Positions 54,901 to 64,000 of a DNA stretch of 64,000 nt are shown here, piece by piece. The DNA comes from Malaya genurostris (lineage: Eukaryota > Arthropoda > Insecta > Diptera > Culicidae). A model generated the notes under the pieces. The model ran no database searches. It had not been told where the DNA came from and saw nothing but the letters and a program-made list of their open reading frames with translations. The stretch covers positions 68,486,172 to 68,550,171 of the forward strand of contig NC_080571.1 of NCBI RefSeq assembly GCF_030247185.1, written 5' to 3'. Position 1 is the first letter of the stretch; every line of letters begins with the position of its first letter. The position numbers and the translations under genes were made by a program.

Positions 54901-57069
54901 CTTCAGGAAAATTGTTGTCTCGTACGTTACACAATATGTTAGAACAATCGCAGTTTCAAAAAGGTTTACAAAAACAAGTTTTCGTTTCTCGTCAAAAGCG
55001 CTCATGTATGTGTGAATCATGTGAATCGCTCAAACGGTAAAATATCAATTCCAAACTAATCTCATCATTTAAATTTCCATTTATTCGTCAGTTAAACACC
55101 AAAATCAACGTGACCAAAATATGGAATCATCAATTGAACATCACTCTTTTCCAAGCATAACTTGTTTTGCGCGATTCCACATAAAAAATACTATCCTCCT
55201 ACTCAGATAAACAGTTGTATAATCATACCTGAGAAACAGTTCTAAACCAGTTCTAGCTTCTAGTACGTTACACGATTAGTGTGGAATAAATGATACTGGA
55301 AATGGTTGTCGCTTAGAAGGTGGCTTTCTGAAAGTGTTTTCCCCCCATTGGTCCGAAATGCAAAAGATATGCTCATCTCATCCTGTCCTGTTCAACTCTT
55401 TTTACGTGTTTGCTAACCAAACTATGTAGTTTCAGGACTGACTAGTCCAACCGAAACCGATTCTAGAAACGATTATGAAACCCTCATCGGATTAGAGTTC
55501 TGCTCCGAGTGGATTTTTGTGGACCAATTCTGAGGGCTCGTGGGGTGCGGAGAAAAGGGCACTGCAAAGCTGTTTGTGGTTCGGCTTCAATTTAACTTCT
55601 TACTCTAAAACTCATCTGGAACAGCGTTTTGTTTTCCGTGAAATTAAATCTACCGCAGAAAACCTCCACCGGAGCAAGCGAGCCGGATTTTGGCACAGTG
55701 AGCCGGATCGGTTCGGTGAAGGGTCAAAGTCTGGTTTTGGGGCTGTTCGATGCTGAATGAAAGCCAGAAGTCTTTGCTTTCTTCTTTATAATAAAAACTC
55801 TTCTAGAACTTGTTACTTTGTATGTTTTTCTGTCAGAAACTCCAGGACTTTGCCATGATAGTTTAGGTTTTACGCATCGTTGGTCCATTCTTTTTTTGTT
55901 CACAGACCATGCATAACCAGCCTCGAAAACGAGACGAAAACTTTGTCCAGAACTAAATTATAATTCATGACTAGAAAAACAGTTCCTCTATGATCGTGTT
56001 TAAAGTATCCGAAGGATATAATATTGTTTGTGGGAACTTTTTAATGCCGCTGTTACGTTTTACGTAAAGCAAAAATAACTTCTGACCCACTTTTGCGGAT
56101 TTCATCCCTCTGTACACGGACGAGAGGCGAACTTCCTAATGGTTTGTTGAATGTGGGCATCGGTGAGTGTTTGTGCATTTCTACAGCTCAACTTTCCTGG
56201 TAGGAGTGAGGGTAGGGGTTGGGTTATCAAAGAATATTCAACAATGTTCGGCGGCAAACAGGTAACCGGATAAAAGTTTACTTCTTATAGTTCGAACTTA
56301 AGCGCTTGGCTTGGCAATTTTTGTTTGCCGATCTAACCAAAACTGATATTAGAAAGAAGGGAGGGAGTTCCATTCGCAAATACCAACTTTATCATTGGCT
56401 CTCGCCTGCCTCGTTCGTGCACTGGACACAAGTAACTGACCAACAAACCAGCCGGGCCAGCCATTGATGGTATATTTTATCGCTACAGTGCATTTCCGCC
56501 GTTGGCAATTTATTGCGGAACCATAAATTCCGGATAAAAGTCATGTCCATTACTGTCTGTGTTCCGTTGCTCCCGGAGACCAGTGTTCATTGATGTCAGA
56601 TAATTACCACTAACGGAATTACTGACTCATAACAAAACGGAATTTGAAACGTAGGAATGCCAATAATTGTACATCTGAAATCACAACAGCATGCCGGACG
56701 ACGAAACCCGTCCCGCCCTGTCCCGTCCCGTACCACGCCATCATCGGGTTCAGAGAATTGATGAAATTGTATCTACAGTCGATTATTAGGTTCAGGTTTT
56801 TCACTCGCTGTGAGCTTTTGTCCTTTGTCCTTTGATTCAGAGAATGTGTTTCCAACAGTTCGGAGTTCATCGCAAAAAATTACTCGGATTACTTTGATTT
56901 TTGTTTTGGATTGTTTAATTGAAATGTTGATCGCAAATAGTTCGCATTTACAATATTCTGTTACAGAAAGACCGTGCAGTCGTTCATTTTTTTACCAGAT
57001 TCTTAACAGAGTTTACGATTTAAAAAACAAAACCGTTGAGTAAATCCATACACTGAAGTCTTTTTTATG
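54901..57069. other. Low-repeat stretch without supported genes
   Basis: Mixed composition, with GC-richer parts at 55320-55750 and 56100-56760. Open frames of 63-83 codons have no domain. Possibly host intronic or intergenic. Confidence 0.45.
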
Positions 57070-57205
57070 TGAGTTTACGTACCGCATAAAAAAACCGCAT
57101 AACTCTGAAAATTCGCATAAAATAAAACCGCATAACTCTGAAACTTCGCATAAAAAACCGCATAACACTGAAAATTCACATAAAAACCGCATCAATAAAG
57201 ACCGC
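57070..57205. repeat. Minisatellite, ~29-bp unit (CCGCATAACTCTGAAAATTC)
   Basis: About four units of ACCGCATAACTCTGAAAATT followed by CGCATAAAA. A diverged relative of the 39345-39475 array (CGCGTAAC/TTCGGAAATCCGCG). Confidence 0.88.
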
Positions 57206-57261
57206 ACAAAAAAAAAGACCTTAGTGTAATTCGTTAATTCAGTCTCGATATTTCTCTCTTC

Positions 57262-57535
57262 ATTGTATACAACATCGTCAGTCAGGTAAATGGTGCTACA
57301 AGATCTCACCGTCTCTCAATGCGTGAATCGTGAGAGAATTTTTCTACATTTCTTCACTCCACCTTATACTCTTAGTATGTCACGGCCCTAACCAAAGCAG
57401 ATACAGTTTTGCAATGATTGGTACTGTGTGGAATTTACCAAGATTGCAAGTTGAAAATTCTCACAGATGATCGAATCGATGATTCGACTTCATGAATCTC
57501 TCTTCATGAATTATAACGACCTGACAGAAAAAAAA
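57262..57535 (+). repeat. Third copy of the 35816-36404 repeat (partial)
   Basis: TGTATACAACATCGTCAGTC, CGTCTCTCAATGCGTGAATC and ATCGAATCGATGATTCGACT follow the order of 35850-36090 in the same orientation. Confidence 0.78.
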
Positions 57536-57645
57536 CTGCTTAAAAGGATTTTTCTACCTTATTTTTTTCTCATTTCTATCGTCAAATAAAAATTCTCAGA
57601 AATCTTCTCAGAAAACAAATCATTTCTTTTCGAATTGAGAAAATA

Positions 57646-58539
57646 TCAATGGTCGGTGTTGTGTGTGATTTCCGTTTTATTTTCGTTTTCCTTGTTGATC
57701 GTAGTCTTGGGCTCGTTAAGAGTTACTGTAGATGCGCCTTGTTGTATATTGGTTGCAGTTGCTGGTTGATTGGAGGGTAAGTTGTTAACTGCAGCTGGTG
57801 TACTTTGTTCTATAGGGGATACGTTGGATGGTTTCGTTGAAGGGGATGCTTCATTGTTGTTGGTGGCTGTCACAGGTGTACAGGGGTTGCTTGGGGTTTG
57901 TGTGAAGGAAGCACCGTTGTCCTTTGGTGTAGTTGTCTCCTTGTCCAGTTTATCACATGGCTTACCGTAGTGAACAGCTTTTTGGCAATATTGACATGTG
58001 GCCATCTGATTGTCATAGATAACAAGTGATTTGCACGGAATTCTTGTATCTTGACCGAAAATCACATAAGAAGGTATAGGCTTCTTCAAGTGTATGCGTA
58101 ATAAACGTACGCCATTTAGAATACCGGGGAAAAAATTCTTCCACTTTTCTTTTTCGATAGAGAGAATCTCTCCGTATTGGGACATAGTTTTGCGAATATA
58201 AGAATCGGTGACGCTTGAGGGAAGATCATGCACACGCACTTCTATAGCACTATCTTCCATATATACTGGAATGTTGTACTTAATGTTCTCGTGCTCCACA
58301 TAGTGCACATTGTTATTGTCTTTTGCGAATTGAATTGCATCCAACTCTTTATAAAATTGGATGTAAACAACATTATTTGTCTTATTGCATTGAAGTGAAT
58401 GCACAATGTCAAGATGCATTTGCTTCTTAAGCAAACCTTCAAGTTCACGTATCGAAGGTCAAATTTTGCACTGCCTGAAGTCAACAACAATTGTATTCTT
58501 TCGTGTCGGCGGTAGCTTTTGTTCGTTTGGTTCACTCAT
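57646..58539 (-). pseudogene. LINE ORF1 (gag-like), one in-frame stop
   Basis: ATG at 58539 opens MSEPNEQKLPPTRKN and 26 codons later meets TGA (58461-58459), probably a former CGA. It then runs clean from GLLKKQMHLDIVHSL to the stop at 57646. The middle has an RRM-like pattern (VRVHDLPSSVTDSYIR, NGVRLLRIHLKKPIP), then one CCHC knuckle CQYCQKAVHYGKPC and a Thr/Asn/Pro-rich tail. A single knuckle after an RRM-like region fits an insect LINE ORF1. It is unlike the I-clade ORF1 at 5679, and no ORF2 adjoins it. The clade is uncertain. Confidence 0.7.
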
Positions 58540-58655
58540 TTCGAGGTCGTTCTATTGTTCACTACACAATAATGTACTTGGTTTCTTCCGTCCTGAACGT
58601 AAGCGGTTTTGTTATATCGACTGACTTGGATGCGATGTGAAAGCGTTTTCTACTA

Positions 58656-59596
58656 AAGACTGTCCCAGAAAGTATGGACGCAACCAAAAACCGCTGCCAT
58701 TTCGCAATGGTTCAGAATCTGTCAATTTTTATGGCTGCGTCATGTTGTTTACACTGTTCTCTAACCACTTGTGCAGTTGTTTATTCGTTTTCATTAGTTT
58801 GTTTCGAAATGCGTGGACTTTCAGCAGAACAAAGTCGAAAAATTGTGTACAAATGGTGCACAGAACGCAGACTGTCACTGAGAAAGATAGCAAAAATGGA
58901 AGGAATAAGTGAAAAAGCCGTGCGAAATACACTCAGGAAGTTCAGTGAGGATAACACTTTTGAGGATAAACCGAAATTGGGTTGAAAAAAAAGGTCCTGC
59001 TAACCCTCAGTTGGATAAACGTATACTGAAGGCGTTCGAGTAAAAGAAGGAGGTTTCAGTTCGGGATGTGGCCAACTGTATAATCATGGACGACGAAACC
59101 TACGTGAAACTCGATTACAAATCCTTTCCGGGACCGCAATATTATACGGTGCGAGAAGGGCAAGTGTTAAACCAGTCCGAGACATCGATTGAAGTCGAAA
59201 AATTTGGTAAGAAAGCTATGGTCTGGCAGGCAATTTGTAGCTGCGGTAAGATTTCGAACCCTTCATCACCACTGCTTCAATGAACAGCGAAATAAACATC
59301 AAGGAATGTCTACAAAAACGATTTCTACCCATGATTCGAAGCCACAAGGATCCTGTTGTCTTCTAGCCAAATCTTGCTTCTTGCCATTACTCGAAATCAA
59401 CGGTAGAATGGTATACTACCAAAAATGTCACTTTCATCCCAAAAGACATGAATCTACCAAACTGCCCACAACTTCGACCAATTGAGGAATTTTGGACATT
59501 AACGAAGGCACATCTTAGGAAACATGTCTCGGCAGCCGAAACCATTCAACAGTTCGAAAAAGATTGGAAAAAAGTGTCAAAACTTGTCGCCAAGAA
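58656..59596 (+). mobile_element. DD37E type-1 transposon, 5' part
   Basis: TIR AAGACTGTCCCAGAAAGTAT after TA (58654-58655). The element is colinear with the type-1 transposase gene up to TTGTCGCCAAGAA (59584-59596), where the 3' end of RTE copy C begins in reverse. The continuation of the transposon (GTCTGCACGG onward, to the 3' TIR) is absent here but present at 48562-48740. Confidence 0.9.
58809..59596 (+). pseudogene. DD37E type-1 transposase (broken)
   Basis: ATG at 58809 opens MRGLSAEQSRKIVYKWC, with a helix-turn-helix-like region ISEKAVRNTLRKFSED. A TGA and frame changes follow near 58982-59050. From 59068, IIMDDETYVKLDYKSFPGPQ carries the first catalytic Asp region, then KAMVWQAICSCGKIS. 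Near 59360 FWPDLASC is damaged (stop at the Trp position). NCPQ(L)RPIEEFW is recognisable near 59460 in another frame. It has the most complete N-terminus of the type-1 copies in the window. Confidence 0.85.
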
Positions 59597-61322
59597 CTTA
59601 TTCTTACTCTTTCAGTCGTAGACCACGCGGGTCTCTGCTGTATACAGGAGGCGTCTCCATTCAACTCGGTTCATGGCTGTTCGCCGCCAGCCTCGGTAGC
59701 TGCGAAGGGTCCGCAGGTCGTCCTCAATTTGATCGATCCATCTTGCCAGCTGTGCGCCTCTTCTTCTTATACCGGTCGGATCATTATCGAGAATCATTTT
59801 AACCGGATTTTTCTCCGACATTCTAACAACATGTCCGGCCCACCGTAACCGCCCGACCTTGTCCGTTTGGACGAGGGTTGGTCCTCCCAGCAACTGGTGC
59901 AGTTCATGGTTCATTCGCCTTCTCCACGTACCGTCTTCCATCCGCACTCCGCCGAAGATGGTTCGCAACACCTTCCGTTCAAAAACACCTAGTGCGCGTT
60001 GATCCTCCGCAAGCATTGTCCAGGACTCATGCCCGTAGAGGATAACCGGTCTAATCAGCGTTTTGTAGATAGTTAACTTCGTACGACGGCGAATTTTGCT
60101 CGATCGAAGCGTCCTGCGCAATCCAAAGTAAGCACGACTTCCTGACAATAGGCGTCTCTGAATTTCTCTTCTGGTGTCATTATCGGCAGTCACCAGTGAG
60201 CCCAAGTACACGAATTCGTCGACCATTTCGATTTCATCACCACCAATCAGAACTCGTTATGGGTGGCTGACGTTATCTTCTCTCGAACCCCTGCCTTTCA
60301 TGTACTTTGTCTTTGACACATTGATGTCTAGTCCGATCCGCTTGGCCTCAGCTTTTAGTCCGATGTGCGTATCCTCCATCTGCTCAAAGTTGCGTGTTAT
60401 AATGTCAATATTATCAGCGAAACCAAGTAGGTGGACGGACTTTCTAAAAATCGTGCCACTCGTGTATGTCCTCGCTCGTCTTCTTCTCACACCCTCCAAA
60501 GCAATGTTGAATAGCAGACACGAAAGGCCATCACCATGCCGTAGCCCTTTGCGAGTTTCGAAGGGACTCGAGTTCATCCCCGACACTCGAACAACGCACA
60601 TCACTCGATCCATCGTAGCCTTGACCAATCGTATTAGTTTGTCCAGGAATCCATAGTCGTGCATGATTTTCCATAGCTGATCTCGATCGATTGTGTCGTA
60701 GGCTGATTTGAAATCGATGAATAAGTGATGTGTGGGCACATTGTATTTGCGGCACTTTTGCAACACCTGGCGGATGGCGAACACTTGGTCCGTGGTAGCG
60801 CGTTCGCCCATAAATCCTGCCTGATATTGTTCCACGAATTCGTTTGCAATCGGTGAAAGTCGACGGCATAAGATTTGGGAGAGTACCTTGTAGGCGGCGT
60901 TCAGCAGAGTTATCGCGCGGTAATTGCAGCAATCCAGCTTATCGGCCTTTTTGTAGATGGTACACACGATTCCTTCCATCCATTCCTCCGGTAGAATCTC
61001 GTCCTCCCAGATCCTGGTAACGACCCAGTGCAGTGCTATCAATAGTGTTTAAGTAGCTCGCTTGGTAGTTGGTCAACGCCAGCGGCCTTATTATTTTTCA
61101 ACCGGCTTACCACCTCCTACACTTCTGGAACCGGCAGTCTATCGTCCTCCGCATGCGTTCCCAAGTTCGTTAGCGCGCCGCCACTTTCGTATTTCGCCAC
61201 ATCGCCCTTGAGGTGCTCGTCGAAATACTGCCGCCACCTCTCGATCACCTCACAGTCGTTCGTGAGAAGATCCCCGTTGCACATATCGGCCTGCGCGTCT
61301 TATAGCCCTTTCATAAAAGCCA
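59597..61322 (-). mobile_element. RTE-clade LINE copy C, 5'-truncated
   Basis: The reverse-oriented 3' end (complement of CTGAAAGAGTAAGAATAAG) abuts the DD37E breakpoint. Homology to copy B runs through the RT and ends near 61322, short of the endonuclease. Protein-level identity to copy B is about 95% over the C-terminal domain, so B and C are separate, diverged copies, not two halves of one. Confidence 0.92.
59612..61322 (-). pseudogene. RTE copy C reverse transcriptase
   Basis: Pieces in order: NLGTHAEDDRLPVPE (around 61150), NNKAAGVDQLPSELLKH, then from 61042 IALHWVVTRIWEDE, DCCNYRAITLLNAAYKVLSQ, LFIDFKSAYDTIDR, GLRHGDGLSCLLFN (usual GLRQGDG altered) and FADNIDI, where the second Asp of the catalytic FADD is replaced by Asn. 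After a frameshift near 60245 the C-terminal frame (60226-59612) is intact to VVYD. Confidence 0.9.
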
Positions 61323-61399
61323 CTCGACCAACCTGCCCCTTCGGCCAACTAGCCCCGGTCACCCTGAAATGTTTTTGATCAATTTTCTATGGAAGGTAA
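61323..61399. other. Short junction sequence between RTE C and DD37E type 3
   Basis: No feature recognised. Confidence 0.4.
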
Positions 61400-62103
61400 T
61401 TATTTAAGCTTACTTACAAAAAATTCTACGCCCTTGTTGACCTGGAAGTTCTCGATAGGACGCAGCTGGGGAACGTTGGTCGGGCTTGCCGACTTGGGTA
61501 CTACATCGATATACAGCCGCTCTATCTCCTCCAACAATCGCTTCGAGTAGTGGGCCGATGCCAGATCCGACCAGAACACCATAAGTGTGTTCTTGTTGAA
61601 CGACGCAGCTTCTGGCAGGAATGTCGTATTATAAACATTCCCGCTTACAGCCAGTCCGGAGTGAGAGAAGAGTGGCTTTGACATCCCCTTTTCGCTGATT
61701 GTCGCCCACAGCAGCACTTTCTTGGGGAACTTGGTGTGTGAAATAAAGCTCGCCTCGGAGCTTACTTTCTTCGTAGGGGATGTGTCATGCCAGTCGTTGC
61801 CATCCAGGGTGAGATAGATCTCATGGACCACTTCTGCCTCGGTCCTTCTCTTCAGCTTCCTTTGGAGCTTCTTGTCGCACAGGGTCGTCGGTCGTCCAGA
61901 ACCGGGCTACCTTCCGATGCTCGGATTGTTGTCTAATAGATGTAGTAGATGCCGGAACGGGCGTATCCGGTGTCCACAAAGTGCCGCACGATGTCCGTTT
62001 TCGATGTGACGCACATACTTCTGAATGGAGTTGCTTCACTGTTTTTGCCAACACGGATAGAAATTCGACTGATAGAACTGTCAAATTTTTTCTGCTGACT
62101 CAT
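61400..62103 (-). pseudogene. DD37E transposase (type 3), internally deleted
   Basis: ATG at 62103 opens MSQQKKFDSSISR and reads IVRHFVDTGYARSGIYYIY then a stop. Another frame continues RPTTLCDKKLQRKLKRRTEA. A deletion joins this to YLTLDGNDWHDT (first-Asp region), KKVLLWATISEKGMSKPLF, the second Asp in FWSDLASAHYS and the Glu in LRPIENF with 37 residues between them. Distinct from types 1 and 2 (LASAHYSK, VVPKSASPTNVP). The last residues before 61400 look frameshifted. TIRs were not identified. Confidence 0.88.
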
Positions 62104-64000
62104 GGGTAACTATGATTGATGCTGCATGGGTAGTTTCGTCAGTGCATGTGATGACAATTTTTGTCCATTTTTTAATGCAAACGTTATCAAGGCTTCTTAG
62201 TTAAAAGGCTATTCAGCAGGACCGTGTCAAAACGGTGGATTTTATCGAAAAAACCTTTAACACACTCACTTGTTTGTTGCTTCAGAAATGAAGAGTTATT
62301 GGAATAAAATGGATGCGGGATTTGACGATGGGAGATTTTCTAAGCAAAATCTGTCAATTTATCGAAATCAACAGGGGCCAGAATTGTTGATTTTTTACTT
62401 CAGAAAATCAAGAGTGTTTATTAGAGGACATGCTACACATTTAGAGTAGAAGAGTTTTGTAGTATATGCAAAAATCTACGGAAGTCAAAGAGGGAACTGA
62501 GGAGTGGGAACAAATATGTTTTATAATAGCTTAAAATCTCGTTAGCAGTAATACATGGATTAGGGTAAACTCTGTGTAGTGCCAAAGCAGTTAAAGTTTT
62601 TAAGTTAATCCAGACATAGCACACATGTTATTTAAGTGGAATAATCTTTCAAACACATTGAATATTTCGCAAATTATACATTCTTTTCCAGCCACCCAAA
62701 CTCCACGAAACCACCGTTCAGCGCTAGACAGACATCAAATAAAAGCTCCCCCACTGTTTGTTGCATTGTCAGTTGCCTAACCAAATGAGAGCCCGCCCCC
62801 ACAGCCGATCCGGGAAGGAATCCAATAAAATCTTCCTCTTTTTTCTTGCTGTTTCGTTTCGTTTCGTTGTGTTTCGCAAGACCACCGTCTGCTGTTGCGA
62901 CCATCGCACAGCAGCAAACACCCGCCCGATCGGATTCTACCCCGAACCTGGGCTGAAATATCATGATGACTGGCAATAAAATATAAGATTATAAAAATTG
63001 GCGCTTATCGTGTGGCGCACCGATTGGCATCGCTTTGGTAGTCTGATGTGGGCAGGTTCCCGCATTTTCCCAATAAAACGTGACTGAGGGAGATACGTAT
63101 TTCATCGCTGCTGCTGGGACCGTTCGGAAGCTCGTCGCATCGGCCATAGCCACGTAGCAAACGAGCCGGAACGAATTGGACACCCCGGTTGGTGTTCTTT
63201 ACTTCTGTATTATGATTTTTCCGTTGCCACAGGAGCTTCGTTTACGGGCCGCCGGTAAAGTGAAGCACCACCAGAAATCAGCAAACCACTTGTACTGTGT
63301 ACAAACAGGCAAGCCAACACTCGGTCTTTGGAGCTGACTAGCGTGGATTGCGTCAAAAGGATAGTAGCTTTAGCGTGAGGCACTCGAATCCTAACCGCTG
63401 TGGGCCCCATCACCACCACTACCACCATCACAATCGGCTTCATAGTTGCTTGCCGGAGGGGGCTTGAATATTTGCAACCATCGTCGATCGTCGAGTTGGT
63501 TCTCCAAGAACGCCACCGAAAATAACGATGCGAGGAAAAACCAGCAAGCAATGAATTGATATCGCATGTTTACAGCATTTTCTTCACTTTGCCAACCGAC
63601 GAAATGGCTTGGTTAGTGGTTTCTTCAAGATATGGCCTGCCCACCCAAGGCAACATTCAATTTGCTTGATTGGACTGCTGGGAGGAAGGAAACAGATAGA
63701 CTTTCCTCCTAATGAATAGACCATTGATAGCTTTCTTTCTTTCGTTTTTTTTTGTACCCCCGTTGATGGAGGGAATTAAACGTAAATCACAGTGTAGTTG
63801 TCCTTAGGCTTAGCTCTTTAGCTCGGAAGGCAAATGCCTATTCTTGGCCAACGGCGGATTCATGTTCGGCACAGTCAGCGAGAGTTTCTCAAGGTTATGA
63901 CTTTCGCATTAACTGGTCCATTCCCTTCATAGCCTTCAATGTAAATGACAGTTGAGTGTGGGAAATGTGCCCCCCTTCCCTTTCGGGCATTCTTATTTAG
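62104..64000. other. Low-repeat stretch without supported genes
   Basis: 62104-62640 is AT-rich with no feature. From 62680 the sequence is GC-richer and repeat-poor, with open frames of 64-113 codons on both strands (e.g. 63551-63210). None shows a domain or convincing splice sites. Possibly host intron or intergenic DNA. Confidence 0.45.

Noticed and set aside
59612..61322. RTE copies B and C as two halves of one element split by an inversion
   Set aside because: They overlap across the RT and are about 5% diverged at the protein level, so they are separate copies.
62674..63551. Possible exons in GC-richer DNA at the right end
   Set aside because: Frames are open on both strands, no motif, and no phase-1 acceptor that I could defend as joining the 18390 donor.

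Overview
This is eukaryotic nuclear DNA, almost certainly from a culicine mosquito (Aedes-like). The reasons are the density of nested transposons, several Tc1/mariner transposases with the D-37-E catalytic spacing known from mosquitoes, three copies of an RTE-type retrotransposon resembling mosquito JAM1, an I-clade LINE, CCAAT/TATA histone promoters with metazoan histone 3' stem-loops, and long CA/GA/ATT microsatellites. I see no operons, CRISPR array, rRNA or functional tRNA gene. Most long open frames belong to mobile elements. Host coding sequence is limited to one convincing first exon (18330-18390) and two weak candidates. Repeat boundaries were read by eye and are good to about 10-20 bp unless stated.

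Layout. 0.3-0.5 kb: end of an abundant mosquito repeat. 1.6-7.7 kb: near full-length I-clade LINE on the minus strand, bounded by a perfect 15-bp target-site duplication. 7.8-11.1 kb: three TIR or MITE-like repeats. 11.3-11.9 kb: internally deleted DD37E transposon. 14.2-16.95 kb: RTE copy A sitting in a relic Tc1/mariner-type transposase. 17.7-18.4 kb: low-repeat stretch with an interrupted hydrophobic ORF and a signal-peptide exon ending in GTAAGT. 19.3-21.1 kb: degenerate histone H2A/H2B cluster. 22.1-24.9 kb: element with long (~390 bp) TIRs and a decayed unrecognised protein, carrying a tRNA-derived SINE. 24.9-25.6 kb: DD37E relic. 28.8 kb: second SINE.

29-36.4 kb: members of the abundant repeat and an inverted-repeat pair flanking a second, rearranged I-clade LINE that contains a half-deleted mariner. 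36.4-39.3 kb: low-repeat. 39.3-41.4 kb: fold-back DNA including a perfect 224-bp palindrome and an insertion with two interleaved inverted repeats. 41.4-44.8 kb: degenerate minisatellite, abundant-repeat fragments, and a 550-bp CA/GA tract. 44.9-45.6 kb: second DD37E type. 45.6-48.5 kb: low-repeat. 48.6-52.1 kb: DD37E tail joined to RTE copy B. 52.2-53.8 kb: GCGTTAC minisatellite. 54.2-54.9 kb: mariner relic. 57.1-58.5 kb: minisatellite, third copy of the inverted-repeat family, and a LINE ORF1. 58.7-62.1 kb: DD37E head joined to RTE copy C, then a third DD37E type. 62.1-64 kb: low-repeat.

The window reads as intronic or intergenic mosquito DNA with at least three layers of nested insertion. 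The strongest observations are: the spacer-free 224-bp palindrome; the interleaved double fold-back with its own target duplication; the in-frame TAG shared by two diverged I-LINE copies at the EN/RT boundary; the identical DD37E/RTE junction at two loci 11 kb apart; and histone genes shortened directly into their 3' stem-loops.
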